From Tipula vernalis (taxonomy: Eukaryota > Arthropoda > Insecta > Diptera > Tipulidae): DNA of 64,000 nt. The translations under genes and the position numbers were made by a program. The stretch covers positions 262,390,245 to 262,454,244 of the forward strand of contig OY282559.1 in NCBI GenBank assembly GCA_958295665.1. The letters are read 5' to 3'. The notes beneath the pieces are model-generated. The model worked only from the letters and a program-made list of their open reading frames with translations. It searched no databases and was not told the DNA's origin. This document shows, piece after piece, positions 20,990 through 32,719 of the stretch (position 1 is the first letter of the stretch; every line of letters starts with the position of its first letter).

Positions 20990-22560
20990 CTACTTGATTT
21001 GTAAGCATATTATTAAGAATGTTAGTTCTATAGGTCTTCCATTATAACAGTAGCCTTCCAGAGGTACCACGTCGAATTAGAATTTGGTTAAAATTTAGAA
21101 TCCACTCCGAAGAATTTTCTTTCTATTAATAATTTGACATACGAGGCTTCTTGCCCTGTTACCTTGTATAGTCTAGAAGATCAATTCTTGGCACTTCCTA
21201 ATTCATATTTGAATGTTTTGAGGACTTCCTTATAGTAGTCTCAGACCACAGTAGCTCTGGTTTCCTTGCTTTTTTAAAGAGTTTCTTTCATTTTCCATTG
21301 GTTTGTTGAATCTTCTAACATCACCAAGGTGGCCGAGATTGACCCATACGCCTAGTAGAGGACTAAGAGGAATAGGGCCTATCATCGCTTTAATAGAAGC
21401 GTTGGACAGTTTCTGGAAATTTTGGCACCGGGACTGGAAGTGAATTACCCGGAATAGTTCTAAAGGTGTCCTAATCGAGTTTTAGGATATATCATGTCCA
21501 TTTCAAATTAAAGATAATAACGGTAAGAAGGAAGCTCTTCCGGAACCTTCGTTTATAATAGACTATTCATCATAAAGTTTGAAACAAGGGTACTATATAA
21601 TACCTCCAGTCCGTTCTTAGTTATAAAAGACAGTTTGTTGCTTATGTTGCTTATATGAAGGTTAGTACATAAAATGTAATCAAGAAGTAACTCACCTCGC
21701 TCATTTAAATTTCTACTTCCCCAGATTATGTGATGAAAATTTACATCGCTTCTATAATTATATTGACCGATGGAATGTTAACCTTCATATGCCGGGTAAG
21801 CTGATATTAACCAGAGGTTATGTTTGTCGATCTCAATTCTAACCGCTGCTACATCTCCATTGTTGTAATTTGAAAGCAGAAAACAGCATAGATTATTTTT
21901 AAAAAGAATACACGACTAAATCTAACCTTACTTTTTTCACGAGCATTAATCTAAGCTTGGGAGTCTTGAGCCCAGGTTACCGGTCTCCAGTGATGGTTCT
22001 TGGATCAAGACAACATCTATCACTTCTTTTAAAATTTTGAGCAGAAGAACGGTTGGTGCTGCCTTACAGTGATAGGGGTTGATGTGAAGAAATCGTAGCA
22101 TTCTCGGCTGTCCGCATCCTCAGGACGCTCAGATGAGCTTATGCGTGCCACATTCGACTTCGGTGCCTCTATCCTGTCCGTATCTTTAAGCAGGATTTCA
22201 AAAATGCATTTCAAAAAGCTTCTGAAGCACCTCACTCTCAGACCCTCGGTCGAGAAAGGAGATCTCTTCTCTAGCAATAACACCAAGGCTGTCTTCAGGC
22301 CTTACCTCCCAAGTCTCTCCACTGCCTGCTTATAGAGGAGCAAAGATCTCTTATCCGGCATAGGCAGTGAGTTTAACTTAATTCCTCTACCAAGCCCCAT
22401 CTATCCTTTTCCATCTTGTTTTCCGGCAAAATATTATTAACCTTTGCTAGAGCCCTCCAGAAATTTGGTTCGGCTGCATTTTTGATTGCTCAGGTTTGGT
22501 GACCCAAGTCAGAATCCCTCAAGAAACTTCACACCACCACCGACCACCGAAATTGTAACA
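20990..22560 (-). pseudogene. Decayed non-LTR retrotransposon endonuclease (R1/LOA/I group)
   Basis: Reading the minus strand from 22560 downwards, a short gag-like stretch (RALAKVNNILPENKMEKDRW) is followed by an endonuclease: HINPYHCKAAPTVLLLKILK, EVIDVVLIQEPSL, GDVAAVRIEIDKHNLWLISA, NFHHIIWGSRNLNERGELLL and LHISNISNKLSF. The QEP glutamate and the WGS...N.RG block are typical of endonucleases in the R1/LOA/I group. Many stops and frame jumps interrupt it and no RT could be followed. The closest clade is uncertain. Confidence 0.65.
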
Positions 22561-22919
22561 TAAAGTGCATCGAGTTGAAACTTTTTTGTATATCCTGCTT
22601 GAGCTTTGTATTTGTGAACACATTCTATTATTTTTTATAGCTATCTTGTTATATAAATGTTTCAACTAATTAGATTATCAATCATGTGTAAAATCATCCA
22701 CAAACAGCGTACATATGCGTAGGTTACATTACACGCAAAACATAATTTAAATATCATCATCACAACACATTTATCTCCATCACAAAATGTAATTATTTAA
22801 CTCATCTCTTCTTGCAATCCCTTCCACTTGTACGTATGTAATGTATACATTATGAACAACAACGAACATATCTACTAAAATATTTAACAATCAAAACAAA
22901 GCAAATTTTCTTCAAACGT
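22561..22919. other. Non-coding stretch
   Basis: AT-rich; nothing recognised. Confidence 0.4.
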
Positions 22920-23118
22920 TAGGTAAATTTTCCTCCTTTTCGCTTTTCAAAATCCCGCGTTTCAAAATCCCACTTTTGCACTCCTATTGCTCAAAATCCT
23001 GCTTTTAACCGAAAATATTTTTATTAATTCGGGCGCGCGCCCGGCGGGATTTTCAAAAGCGGAATTTTGATTTCGGGATTTTGAAGGTGGGATTTTGAAA
23101 AGCGGGCAAACTTACCTT
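22920..23118. mobile_element. Foldback element, TTTTCAAAATCCCGC type (locus 3)
   Basis: The left half has units TTTTCAAAATCCCGC and GTTTCAAAATCCCAC. The right half has their inverse (GCGGGATTTTCAAAAGC, GTGGGATTTTGAAAAGCGGG). The halves meet at a 14-bp perfect palindrome CGGGCGCGCGCCCG at 23030-23043, preceded by TTAATT as in locus 2. The outer ends AGGTAAATTT and AGGTAAGTTT are also inverse. Non-coding. Confidence 0.8.
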
Positions 23119-25771
23119 CCCCGCTTTACGTCAATAAAATTGTCACTGTAAATTTACAGAGCATAATTTACGTTTATAGAAATTTTACAGTTATAGAGCG
23201 AATTTACATTTTGTGAATTTTAATTTTTCATTAAAATTATTGTAACTGAAAAAGGCTAACTTAAAACTAAAATACGTTCCTCGGAAAATTTTTTTAGTTC
23301 CTTTTTGTTTTTCAAATATTTTTGGTTTTCATAAAATAAATATTTTTCTGCAAATCCGGGGGAAGGGGATGGGGTAATTACCCTTCCTAAACCTCTTATA
23401 AACAGATCCGCTCTTGATTTATCGTAAATCCATTTAATTTAATATATTATGTTTTACCACATATTAATCTCGGCACATCAAACAAGTACCACAAAATATA
23501 TAAACGAATTTTAAATATTTATAACTCAGCTAATGTAAGCAAACAATAAACAGTAGATAAATCGTGCACACATCCAAAGGCGAAAAACAACTAAAATCGG
23601 TACCCTTAAGCCAATAATTCAAATTTTCTTTGTACACAATATAGTACAATACAAGCATAATATCAAGTAATAGAATCACAAAAATTTTTGTTTTCCATTC
23701 CAGAACACAAACGAAATGAATATCTTAAATATTTTGCTTTCATCTCCCGAAGTTAATTCAATGATTTATTATCATTTTTCAAACAATCATTCTACTATAA
23801 TCATCATCTTCATCTTTTCATCGTCAACGTTCTTCTTAATCATTATTTAATTTTGTTAAAGATTTTTTCATTTTCATCTCAAAAGAATTTTTTGTTTTCT
23901 TATCGTTTCTATACTAATCTATCACTCTCGAAGAAGTTGATATCTTGAGAAAATAAAATTAAAATTGAAACACTAAGAGACTTAAAGCTGTAGTGTGCTT
24001 ATACATCGAAAGAGAGAAAAAAAAAGGAAAACATTTTGTTTTGGCGGGCGGATAAAGAGGCTAAAAAATGTAAAATTAATGGGGTGTGATTATATGGGGA
24101 TGTGAATGCGGGAACTAAACGAAATAATTGGGTGCTTATGGTTGTTGTGAAATGATGAAATTTTATTAATAAATTGAGAATGCTGGTTTAGAGCGCTTTA
24201 CATAAGAAGTATATAGTAGAGCAGCTGGATATATTGTTGTTAATTCTACGACTATGTGAGGATGAAATTAAATTATCTTTGGTGTATGTAGCATACAGAT
24301 TTTAATTAGAACATGATTTATATAGATATCACCATCCCACGCAGATTTCCGACTTGAGTCAATTTTTGTTTTTTTATGTTCTAGTCAAACAATTTATTTT
24401 ATTGTAAACAACATTTTTTTATTTTAACAAATCTACAAATAAAATACCAAGTGTACAGGAATTTGTACATGGTAAGTCCGAAATAAATTTGCTGGTCACG
24501 TTCCATTTTATTGTAAGACAACAACAAAATCAAAAACGTATTCTTTCCGAATTATTTCTTTATTGTATATAAGAGCAGTCAAAATGTACCAAACTATACT
24601 TTACCAAATCACGTCGTTGGCATATTATTCCTTTTGCTAAATCTCTTTGGCTATACCCATTATACGCAGGAAGAGATGTTAAGACAGCATAAGCGCACAT
24701 ACAATAACACGAAACATTTTTTATATAGACACGACTCAAGACATTAAGGTATTAGTCGTCACACAGTTTTATGCTGATGAATTTATGGATCTTCTATTTG
24801 CTGGTTCTATTTTTAATTTTAATTAGACGGCAACAGGCAAAAAGCAAATTTTATTTTTTCCAATCTCGTCGTTTCTTGTGAAATGTGGTATTAACAAGAT
24901 AATTGAATAATTTTTCGCATTTTTTCGTTTTACTCTTGATATCTCTCATCTCCTTATCTGTTTGATATTAAGGTGAAAATTTGTGAAGAAATATATACCA
25001 ACCCAACAACAGAACGAAGTTTTTGCCAAAGGCGAGTTCTAGAAGAAAAAAAAAATGTTTTAAGATTAAAAATTAAAATCGTACGGTTAAATTATTATTT
25101 GTGTGCGAATGGAATGTAATTAGGACTGAAATAAATTATTCACACTTGCTTTAATAAATATTTTTTTGGACGATTTTATTAAAATTTTCGTACATCATTG
25201 AAATGTTGATTATTTCTCGTTAGATCGGTATAAATTATTTTAGTATGAATAATTAACTAGAAAAGGCAAAGTAATGGCGTCAAACATAAAAGCAGACAAA
25301 TATGTTTTAGGTCGAAAGTGATAAAATTTACCTCATATTTTACCCGATTTGCTATACAAATTGCAACCAATTAAACTAAATTTGTTTTATTATCTATTAT
25401 GACATACGGTTAATGTTCCTTTGTTAAGATCGCAGTACCGCAGGCTTACACTCCAGTAAAAATTTGCTGGAGGATTAATGTTGTGGCCTCAGAATTGTTG
25501 GAATATATTTTGCGACGATTGTGAGTCAATAGATTTGCACTGTACTGTAACAAGTGCGTCGTTTCTGATTAATAAGAAAAGTTGTCGTGTGTGCTTATAG
25601 CATTTATCTTGTGTATGTAAATAAAATATAAATTTGAATGAACATTATTATATTTAATAAATTCATAAAATTATTTGTAATTAGGGTTTACTGTACAGTG
25701 CTTTACGTAAACAATAATAATAAGGTGATATTCGTAAAATAAATAGACTTTTGTTTAAACTTTCATCAAGT
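23119..25771. other. 2.6 kb AT-rich stretch without genes
   Basis: No frame reaches a recognisable motif and I found no clear repeat. A 90-residue minus frame at 25681-25953 overlaps the LTR end and looks incidental. Distal exons or UTRs of a host gene cannot be excluded but are not supported. Confidence 0.4.
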
Positions 25772-25835
25772 GTTATATTATTTATTCGTTTATTGGTCCG
25801 TCGACACAATACGAACATTTGGTGACCTCCGAACT
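25772..25835 (+). promoter_or_regulatory. Gypsy LTR 3' end and tRNA-Trp-type primer-binding site
   Basis: The LTR ends CACAATACGAACA at 25817. TGGTGACCTCCGA begins at 25820 and fits the complement of the 3' end of tRNA-Trp with one extra base, the primer known for CsRn1-clade elements. The 46 bases up to 25817 recur at 35791-35836 with one difference. The LTR's left boundary is unknown. Confidence 0.65.
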
Positions 25836-26454
25836 TTAAGAATGAATCACTGTGTTGGGCAAGCATAAAAGCAACGGAACAAATCTTAATAAGCCAACTG
25901 AACGAACAGTGCACAATTCGGTTATATTGGTTATACAAAAATATTGTGCGCAATTCAATTAAAACTCTTAAAAATATTGTACGCGTTTTATGTAATTAAA
26001 CTGTTCAAAAGTATAGTGCACGACGTAATTATATTGTTAAACAAGACACGCGACGCGCTACATCTGTTAGCGAACACATTTTTTCGTTAATTACAAACAA
26101 CCGTTGGTTAAAATTATAACAGCACAAGATACTTATTGTTGGCAAAACTCGCGTGTACAGCGGTACATTTATCATATACAACTAAATCGAACACGGGGTG
26201 CACGTGTTTTAAAAAAAATTAAGCAACCAATAATAAAAGACCAATTGGTCCCTCAAAGGCGATAGCGCCTACCGTGGGAGCTGGGTAGCTAGCCCCACAT
26301 CCATTTATAGTCAAGGCGAAACATAGTAACACCATTTCAACCAAAATAATAAAGACAACTGCAACGCGCTTCAGCATTAAGTTAAGAAAAATTACCAATC
26401 CAATAACGGTAAAAGTAGAAGAAATTAAACAACAGTTAAGTTAATTAAACCATT
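25836..26454 (+). other. Degenerate gag region or leader of the CsRn1-like gypsy
   Basis: It lies between the primer-binding site and the pol frame. No zinc knuckle or gag motif could be read, so gag is either decayed beyond recognition or deleted. Confidence 0.35.
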
Positions 26455-28620
26455 TTGTTAAAAACATACGGTAGCAAAATAGTTTGCGTAACCTTAGGCC
26501 TGCGTAGGAATTTTCATTGGAATTTCATTCTGGCAGATACCAATACATCAATAATAGGAGCGGATTTTCTTAAGCATTTCGGTCTACTGGTTGACATCAA
26601 AAATCGAAAATTAATTGATTCCTTAACATGTTTATCAACGAATGCGAATGTTTGTAATCTTCATACAACAGGAATTACAACCATTTATTTAAGTACATGT
26701 CTACCAAGAATTGCGCAATTATTGCATACATATTCGAAAATAACAGTCGAGAAATATGGTGCTAACCCATTGTATTCAAACAACAGGTCCCCCTATAGGG
26801 TCGCGAAAGAAGAATTTCGTAAGATGATCGAGCTCGGAATATTCCGACCGAGCAATAGCAATTGGTCCAGCCCTTTGCACTTACTGCGTAAAAAACGGGG
26901 AGTGGAGGCCTTGCGGCGACTTCTAAACGCTCAAATAAAACCAGACATGTACAGTATTCCGTATTTGTCAGATTTCATACACCAACTGGATGGATGCAAG
27001 TATTTTACCGCAATTGATTTAGTTCGCGCATATTTTCAGGTGCCAATTGATGAGTGTGATATCCCAAAGACTGCTATTCGAACACCTTTCGGATTATTCG
27101 AGTTTACTCGAGTGACTTTTAGGCTAAGAAACGCTGCGCAATCTTTCCAAAGACTCAATTATTCTATTTTTAGAGGTTTGGAATTTGCTTCATGTACATT
27201 GACGACATACTAATTGCATCAAAATCGGAAGATGAACATTTACAACATCTAGTAGTAAATCGGTGTTCAGTGTGGAACACATAACATTCTTAGATCATGA
27301 CATTTCATCATTAGGCATTAAACCATCAAAAACTAAAGTGGATACCATCGTACAATTTCCTAAACCAAAAACTGTATGAGAATTACGTCGTTTTCTTGGA
27401 ATGGTAAATTTTTATAAGAAATTCCTTCTACACGCAGCTCAAGAACAGGCGGTTCTCTATAAGGAACTGATCGGTTTGAAAAAAAATGATAAACGTTTAA
27501 TTGAGTGGTCAAATGAACTATAGGATGCTTTCGAGCTCTCTAAAGAACGATTAATTAACGCTACCTTTGTAAACCATCCATCTACTAATGCCAAGCTTGC
27601 GGTAATGGTAGATGCTTCGAATAATGCAATTGGCGCTGTCGTCCAACAATACGAAGTTGCGAATTCACTTTGTATACTGATCACAAACCGCTAATTAATG
27701 CGTCACAAAAAAATCCAGAAAAGGCATCACCCAGACAACTACGACATCTTGATCTAATATTACAGTACACATCTGACATTCAGCATATATCCAGAGCGGA
27801 CAACGTCATCGCCGATACACTTTCACGAATTAATGAAATTACGATTAATAATAATTTCGACTATGGCCAAATTTCAAAGGAACAACAAATCGATGAAGAG
27901 TTGCAGACGCTTATGGAATCCTATAACTCTGTGAAATTAGAGAAGTTTCCAGTTTTTGGTATCAAATAAAATATATTTTGCGAAATTTCAACCGGCCGAA
28001 CTAGGCCTTACATTCCAAAAGGATATCGTCGAACAATATTTGGTAATGTACATAACCTTTCACACCCCGGTATTAAAGCAACATCAATTATTGTTGCTCA
28101 AAAATATTTCTGGCCTAAAGTCAAATCTGATTGTCGGAAATGGGCACTATGTTGTTTAAGGTGCCAAAAATCAAAAATTTCTAGGCACGTCAAGAGCCAG
28201 ATGAAAGAGATTTGATGAAATTCATCTGTACATCGTAGGTCCCCTACCAACTTCTGAAGGGAATCGATATTGTGTAACGCTAATCGATCGTTATACCCGT
28301 TGGCCAGAGGCCATTCCAGTACCTGACATAAGGGCAGATACAATCGCGGAAGCAGTGTTCAGAAATAAGGGATCGTGGTTCTCAGTGTGAATCGCATCTA
28401 TTTAACGAACTTTCAAACTACTTGGATTCAAACACAAACGAACAACAGCGTACAACCCTGCGTGTAACGGCTTAATCGAAAGGTGTAATCGTAGTTTAAA
28501 AACATCGATCACGTGTAAAGGAAATCAACAGTGGACAAGATCTTTACCAGCGATCTTGCTCGGATTACGCACAGCTTTCTGCGAAGATTTTAGTATCACA
28601 TACATCAGCATTTTTAATTT
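26455..28620 (+). pseudogene. Ty3/gypsy pol, CsRn1-like
   Basis: The protease end and RT run in frame from about 26455, but the first codon is TTG, so no start is supported. Motifs are DTNTSIIGADFLKHFGLLVD, then the RT segment YFTAIDLVRAYFQVPID. After a frameshift near 27183 comes FMYIDDILIAS with the catalytic YIDD. LRRFLGMVNFYKKFLLHAA is a CsRn1-type connection. RNase H has LAVMVDASNNAIGAVVQ and YTDHKPL. In the integrase, the first core motif reads FDEIHLYIVGPLP, where the family has HID, so a catalytic aspartate is Tyr. Later come DRGSQCESHLFNELSN and AYNPACNGLIERCNRSLKT. Stops and deletions make it non-functional. It is cut at about 28620 by the oppositely oriented env-like piece. Confidence 0.85.
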
Positions 28621-29338
28621 ACGGCGAAAACTTACGATTACCTGGCGATTTTCTCCAACCGGTCGAGAAAGCATATGCGTTGATTGTGTTATCTATTATG
28701 GTGGTATGACTCTTTATCAATGATTCTAATTGTTGCTCATCGTTGTTTATGGCTTCAAATTGTGCCTCATAATATCTTGCCTCACGTTCTGTCAAGATCC
28801 CAAACATATCGCCTAACACTAGGCCTATGGTGTCTCCTAGGCCTCGTTTTGGTCGTTGTACCTCCTTGTTGCTTGCTAATAATAATTCATTGTCCGCAAT
28901 CAAATTGTTGTATTGCCATTGAATTTGTTGAAGAATTAGGTCGCAATTTAACCCAGCTATATTCAAGCATGCCGCCTTTAATTCATATTGTGTTTGCTTA
29001 AAGGTTTCAATTTCTTCCTAGTAATTGCTCATGTTGTAATAAACCACCAATGTCCATTTCATAGCTACCACTTCGAGTTTACCTATTTCTTCGAAGTAAA
29101 TCCCTGTGGAATGCTTGAAAGGGGTTATATGTACGTTGGCCTGTACAAGTCCCATAAAACAACAAATGGATAATATGGCTAGCGCTAGATGATTGACGGT
29201 TCCCCTGTTCTTTACGCGTCTATGAGGCTGTCGCCTTAAAACTTGATTGTTCTTCTCCGGTGATTGCAATTCTCTAGGTTGACCTCGGTTTGCTTTCATG
29301 GGCATAATTTTTTGTAAGCCTTCTTTGTAGCGTGCCAA
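28621..29338 (-). pseudogene. Envelope-like (baculovirus F type) fragment of an endogenous retroelement
   Basis: One minus-strand frame, interrupted by a single in-frame stop at 29018-29020, encodes the N-terminal part of an F-type fusion protein as found in env-bearing gypsy and BEL elements. A hydrophobic signal-like segment precedes a lumenal domain with WTLVVYYN. Further on is a furin-type site, RPKRGLGD, followed by a glycine-rich segment. The rest, including the C-terminal membrane anchor, is missing at about 28640, where the CsRn1-like gypsy starts. The frame as drawn begins with TTG; the first ATG is twelve codons in. The truncation and stop make it non-functional. Confidence 0.75.
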
Positions 29339-29814
29339 AATTAAAGAAAATCAGACGAAAATTAATGAACTAAATTTTATAAAAAAATTAATTTATTAAC
29401 CAAAATTTAATAAGAACTTGGAAAACAACTTAACGTAATTCAAAAAAAAATTATGAATAGAATTAAAATTAATATAATTAAATTTAAATGGAAAGAAAAA
29501 AAATTAATAATAATTAATTATAATTAAAATAAAAAAAAAAGAATGTATAATTTAAACTAATACAAATATATATCTAACAACTAATTATTTGCTAATTATA
29601 ATATTTTTTGGAGCAAATTAAATTAACTGGTGGTTTTCTGGTCATCCGATGAATTTCCGCCAAGGCCATACTATAAAAAAAAATAAAGAAATAAAATAAA
29701 ACAAACAATCAGTAATCATAAATATGGACCAACTAAAACAAGCACACACCTCGGAAAATCTGTTGCAAACTTCATTTATTGGTAGATATCTTAGTTCAAA
29801 ATGCAATATGGTAG
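29339..29814 (-). other. AT-rich leader-like stretch
   Basis: It lies between the primer-binding site and the env-like frame. No gag or pol motif is present. A 73-residue frame near 29642-29863 is probably incidental. Confidence 0.4.
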
Positions 29815-29825
29815 GTTGGGCGCCA
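29815..29825 (-). promoter_or_regulatory. tRNA-Lys-type primer-binding site
   Basis: The minus strand reads TGGCGCCCAAC, complementary to the 3' terminal bases of eukaryotic tRNA-Lys including CCA. The match stops after 11 bases. It implies that an LTR on this strand ends just to its right. Confidence 0.55.
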
Positions 29826-29954
29826 GATATCTCGCACGCTGTCCGGCCAAGCTCAGCCCGCAATCCACTCCAGCGTGAGTTCGCGAAAAATAAACCGAAC
29901 AGATCCTTCCCGAGATCAAATATTTTATCCTAATCTATATATATTTTTTTTAAA

Positions 29955-31186
<1,232 letters not shown>

Positions 31187-32719
31187 TTACCATTGCCTAA
31201 GTGATAATTGGAACCTTACATCTTCAATTGGTAACTTACACAATTTCACAATCGGTCGCTTATATGTTGCGTTTTCGCATTTGACTGTCGCCACCCGAAC
31301 TAAATCATCTTTTCCAGCGTGTGTTTCCACGATTCTCCCTAGCTTCCACCGTGTGGCAAGTTGTTGGTCGTCTTTTAATAATACCAGGTCGTTGATCATT
31401 AAGTTTGACTGGCTGCTCTTCCATTTAGTTCGTTGTTGTAGTTGGTGAAGGTATTCGGAGGACCACCGTTTCCAAAAGTCCTGAACCATTCTCTCGACTA
31501 CATGCCATCTCGTTCTTAACGATATGCGGTCAATTTCTGCGGCTGGTAGCGCCTTGAGAGAATTTCCTATCAAGAAGTGCCCCGGCGTTAGTGCTGACAT
31601 ATCTGCAGGATCACTTGTCAGCGGTGTTAGAGGGCGAGAATTGAGACATGCTTCTATGTGGGTAGTCACGGTGCATAGCTCTTCGAAAGTGAGTGTTGTT
31701 TCGCCTATGATCCGTTTGAGATGGAATTTCATTGATTTAATTCCTGCCTCCCATATTCCACCGAAATGAGGCGTAAGAGGTGGTATGAAGTGCCAATTGG
31801 TTCCATTGTCAGCTATCATAGTGGCAATGTCGCTTGGTAATGTCGTCATTGCGCGACGGTAATCTCTCTGCATTACGTTGTTTGCTCCTTCGAAGTATGT
31901 TCCATTATCAGAGTAAATGTCGGTGCATAATCCTCTCCTGGATATAAATCTTTTGTAAGCGGCAATGAAGGATTCAGTTGTTAAATCGCTTATTATTTCA
32001 ATATGGATGGCCTTCGTTACCATGCATATAAACAGAGCAATGTATGCCTTATATGTCTTGTGACCCCTGCCTTTGGCTGATCTTAATTGGATGGGCCCCG
32101 CATAGTCGATTCCCGTTTTGATAAACGGTCTTCCCGGCCTCACTTTTGCTGATGGTAGGTTTCCCATTAGTTGTTCGGATGAATGTTGTTTGTGACGAAA
32201 GCAAATAATACATTTTTGAATTATCTGTCTGACAGCTCGTTTACCATCAATGATCCAGAATTTGTTTCTTAATGTTGCTAATGTCAATTGTGTGCCTCCG
32301 TGTAATGTACCAATATGAGCATCTTCTATTATTCTTTTCGTAACTATGTTGTGCCTGCTCAGTATTACTGGGTTTTTGCTTGAACTTGGGAGTATTGAAT
32401 TTTGTAGCCGTCCATTTAGCCGTAGCAACCCGTTTTCATCTATAGTTGGATTTAGTGATAGAATTTTGCTCTTCGTGCTGATTTTTTCAGCTTTATTAAG
32501 ACAGTTGATTTCCTTATAGAAATCTTGTCTTTGTACGAGCTTGAGAATTATTATTTCTGCGTTTTGGAGTTCTGCACCAGTTATTTCATTTCTATTGTTG
32601 TTTCTACGCGAGCAGTTGTTGATGAACCTTTTGCAATATGCGACTATACGCTTCAATTTGTTGTAGCTGGAGCATCGTTCGAATAAAAGAAAAGTGTGAT
32701 CTTCCGTAGTTATTGTCAT
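31187..32719 (-). CDS. BEL-3 integrase, intact reading frame
   Basis: The frame is open for 510 codons. The N-terminal part matches the spacer between RNase H and integrase (SSYNKLKRIVAYCKRFINNC). The zinc-binding domain follows (LHGGTQLTLATLRNKFW, then CIICFRHKQ). The catalytic core has TGIDYAGPI, DIYSDNGTYFEGAN and PHFGGIWEAGIKSMKFHLKR, so the D,D,E residues are present. The C-terminal region has WKLGRIVETHAGKDDLVRVA. It is probably translated only as part of the polyprotein: the first residues lie in another frame relative to gag-protease, and RT and RNase H are absent. Expression is therefore doubtful. Confidence 0.85.
   Translation of the reverse strand: MTITTEDHTFLLFERCSSYNKLKRIVAYCKRFINNCSRRNNNRNEITGAELQNAEIIILKLVQRQDFYKEINCLNKAEKISTKSKILSLNPTIDENGLLRLNGRLQNSILPSSSKNPVILSRHNIVTKRIIEDAHIGTLHGGTQLTLATLRNKFWIIDGKRAVRQIIQKCIICFRHKQHSSEQLMGNLPSAKVRPGRPFIKTGIDYAGPIQLRSAKGRGHKTYKAYIALFICMVTKAIHIEIISDLTTESFIAAYKRFISRRGLCTDIYSDNGTYFEGANNVMQRDYRRAMTTLPSDIATMIADNGTNWHFIPPLTPHFGGIWEAGIKSMKFHLKRIIGETTLTFEELCTVTTHIEACLNSRPLTPLTSDPADMSALTPGHFLIGNSLKALPAAEIDRISLRTRWHVVERMVQDFWKRWSSEYLHQLQQRTKWKSSQSNLMINDLVLLKDDQQLATRWKLGRIVETHAGKDDLVRVATVKCENATYKRPIVKLCKLPIEDVRFQLSLRQW

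Noticed and set aside
16823..23118. CRISPR array suggested by short regular repeats
   Set aside because: Units are contiguous or inverted without unique spacers, the organism is eukaryotic, and no cas gene is present.
23119..25771. Host gene UTR or exon in the largest gene-free stretch
   Set aside because: No frame, splice signal or similarity that I can defend.
31524..31769. Plus-strand frame of 81 residues
   Set aside because: It is the shadow of the BEL-3 integrase frame.
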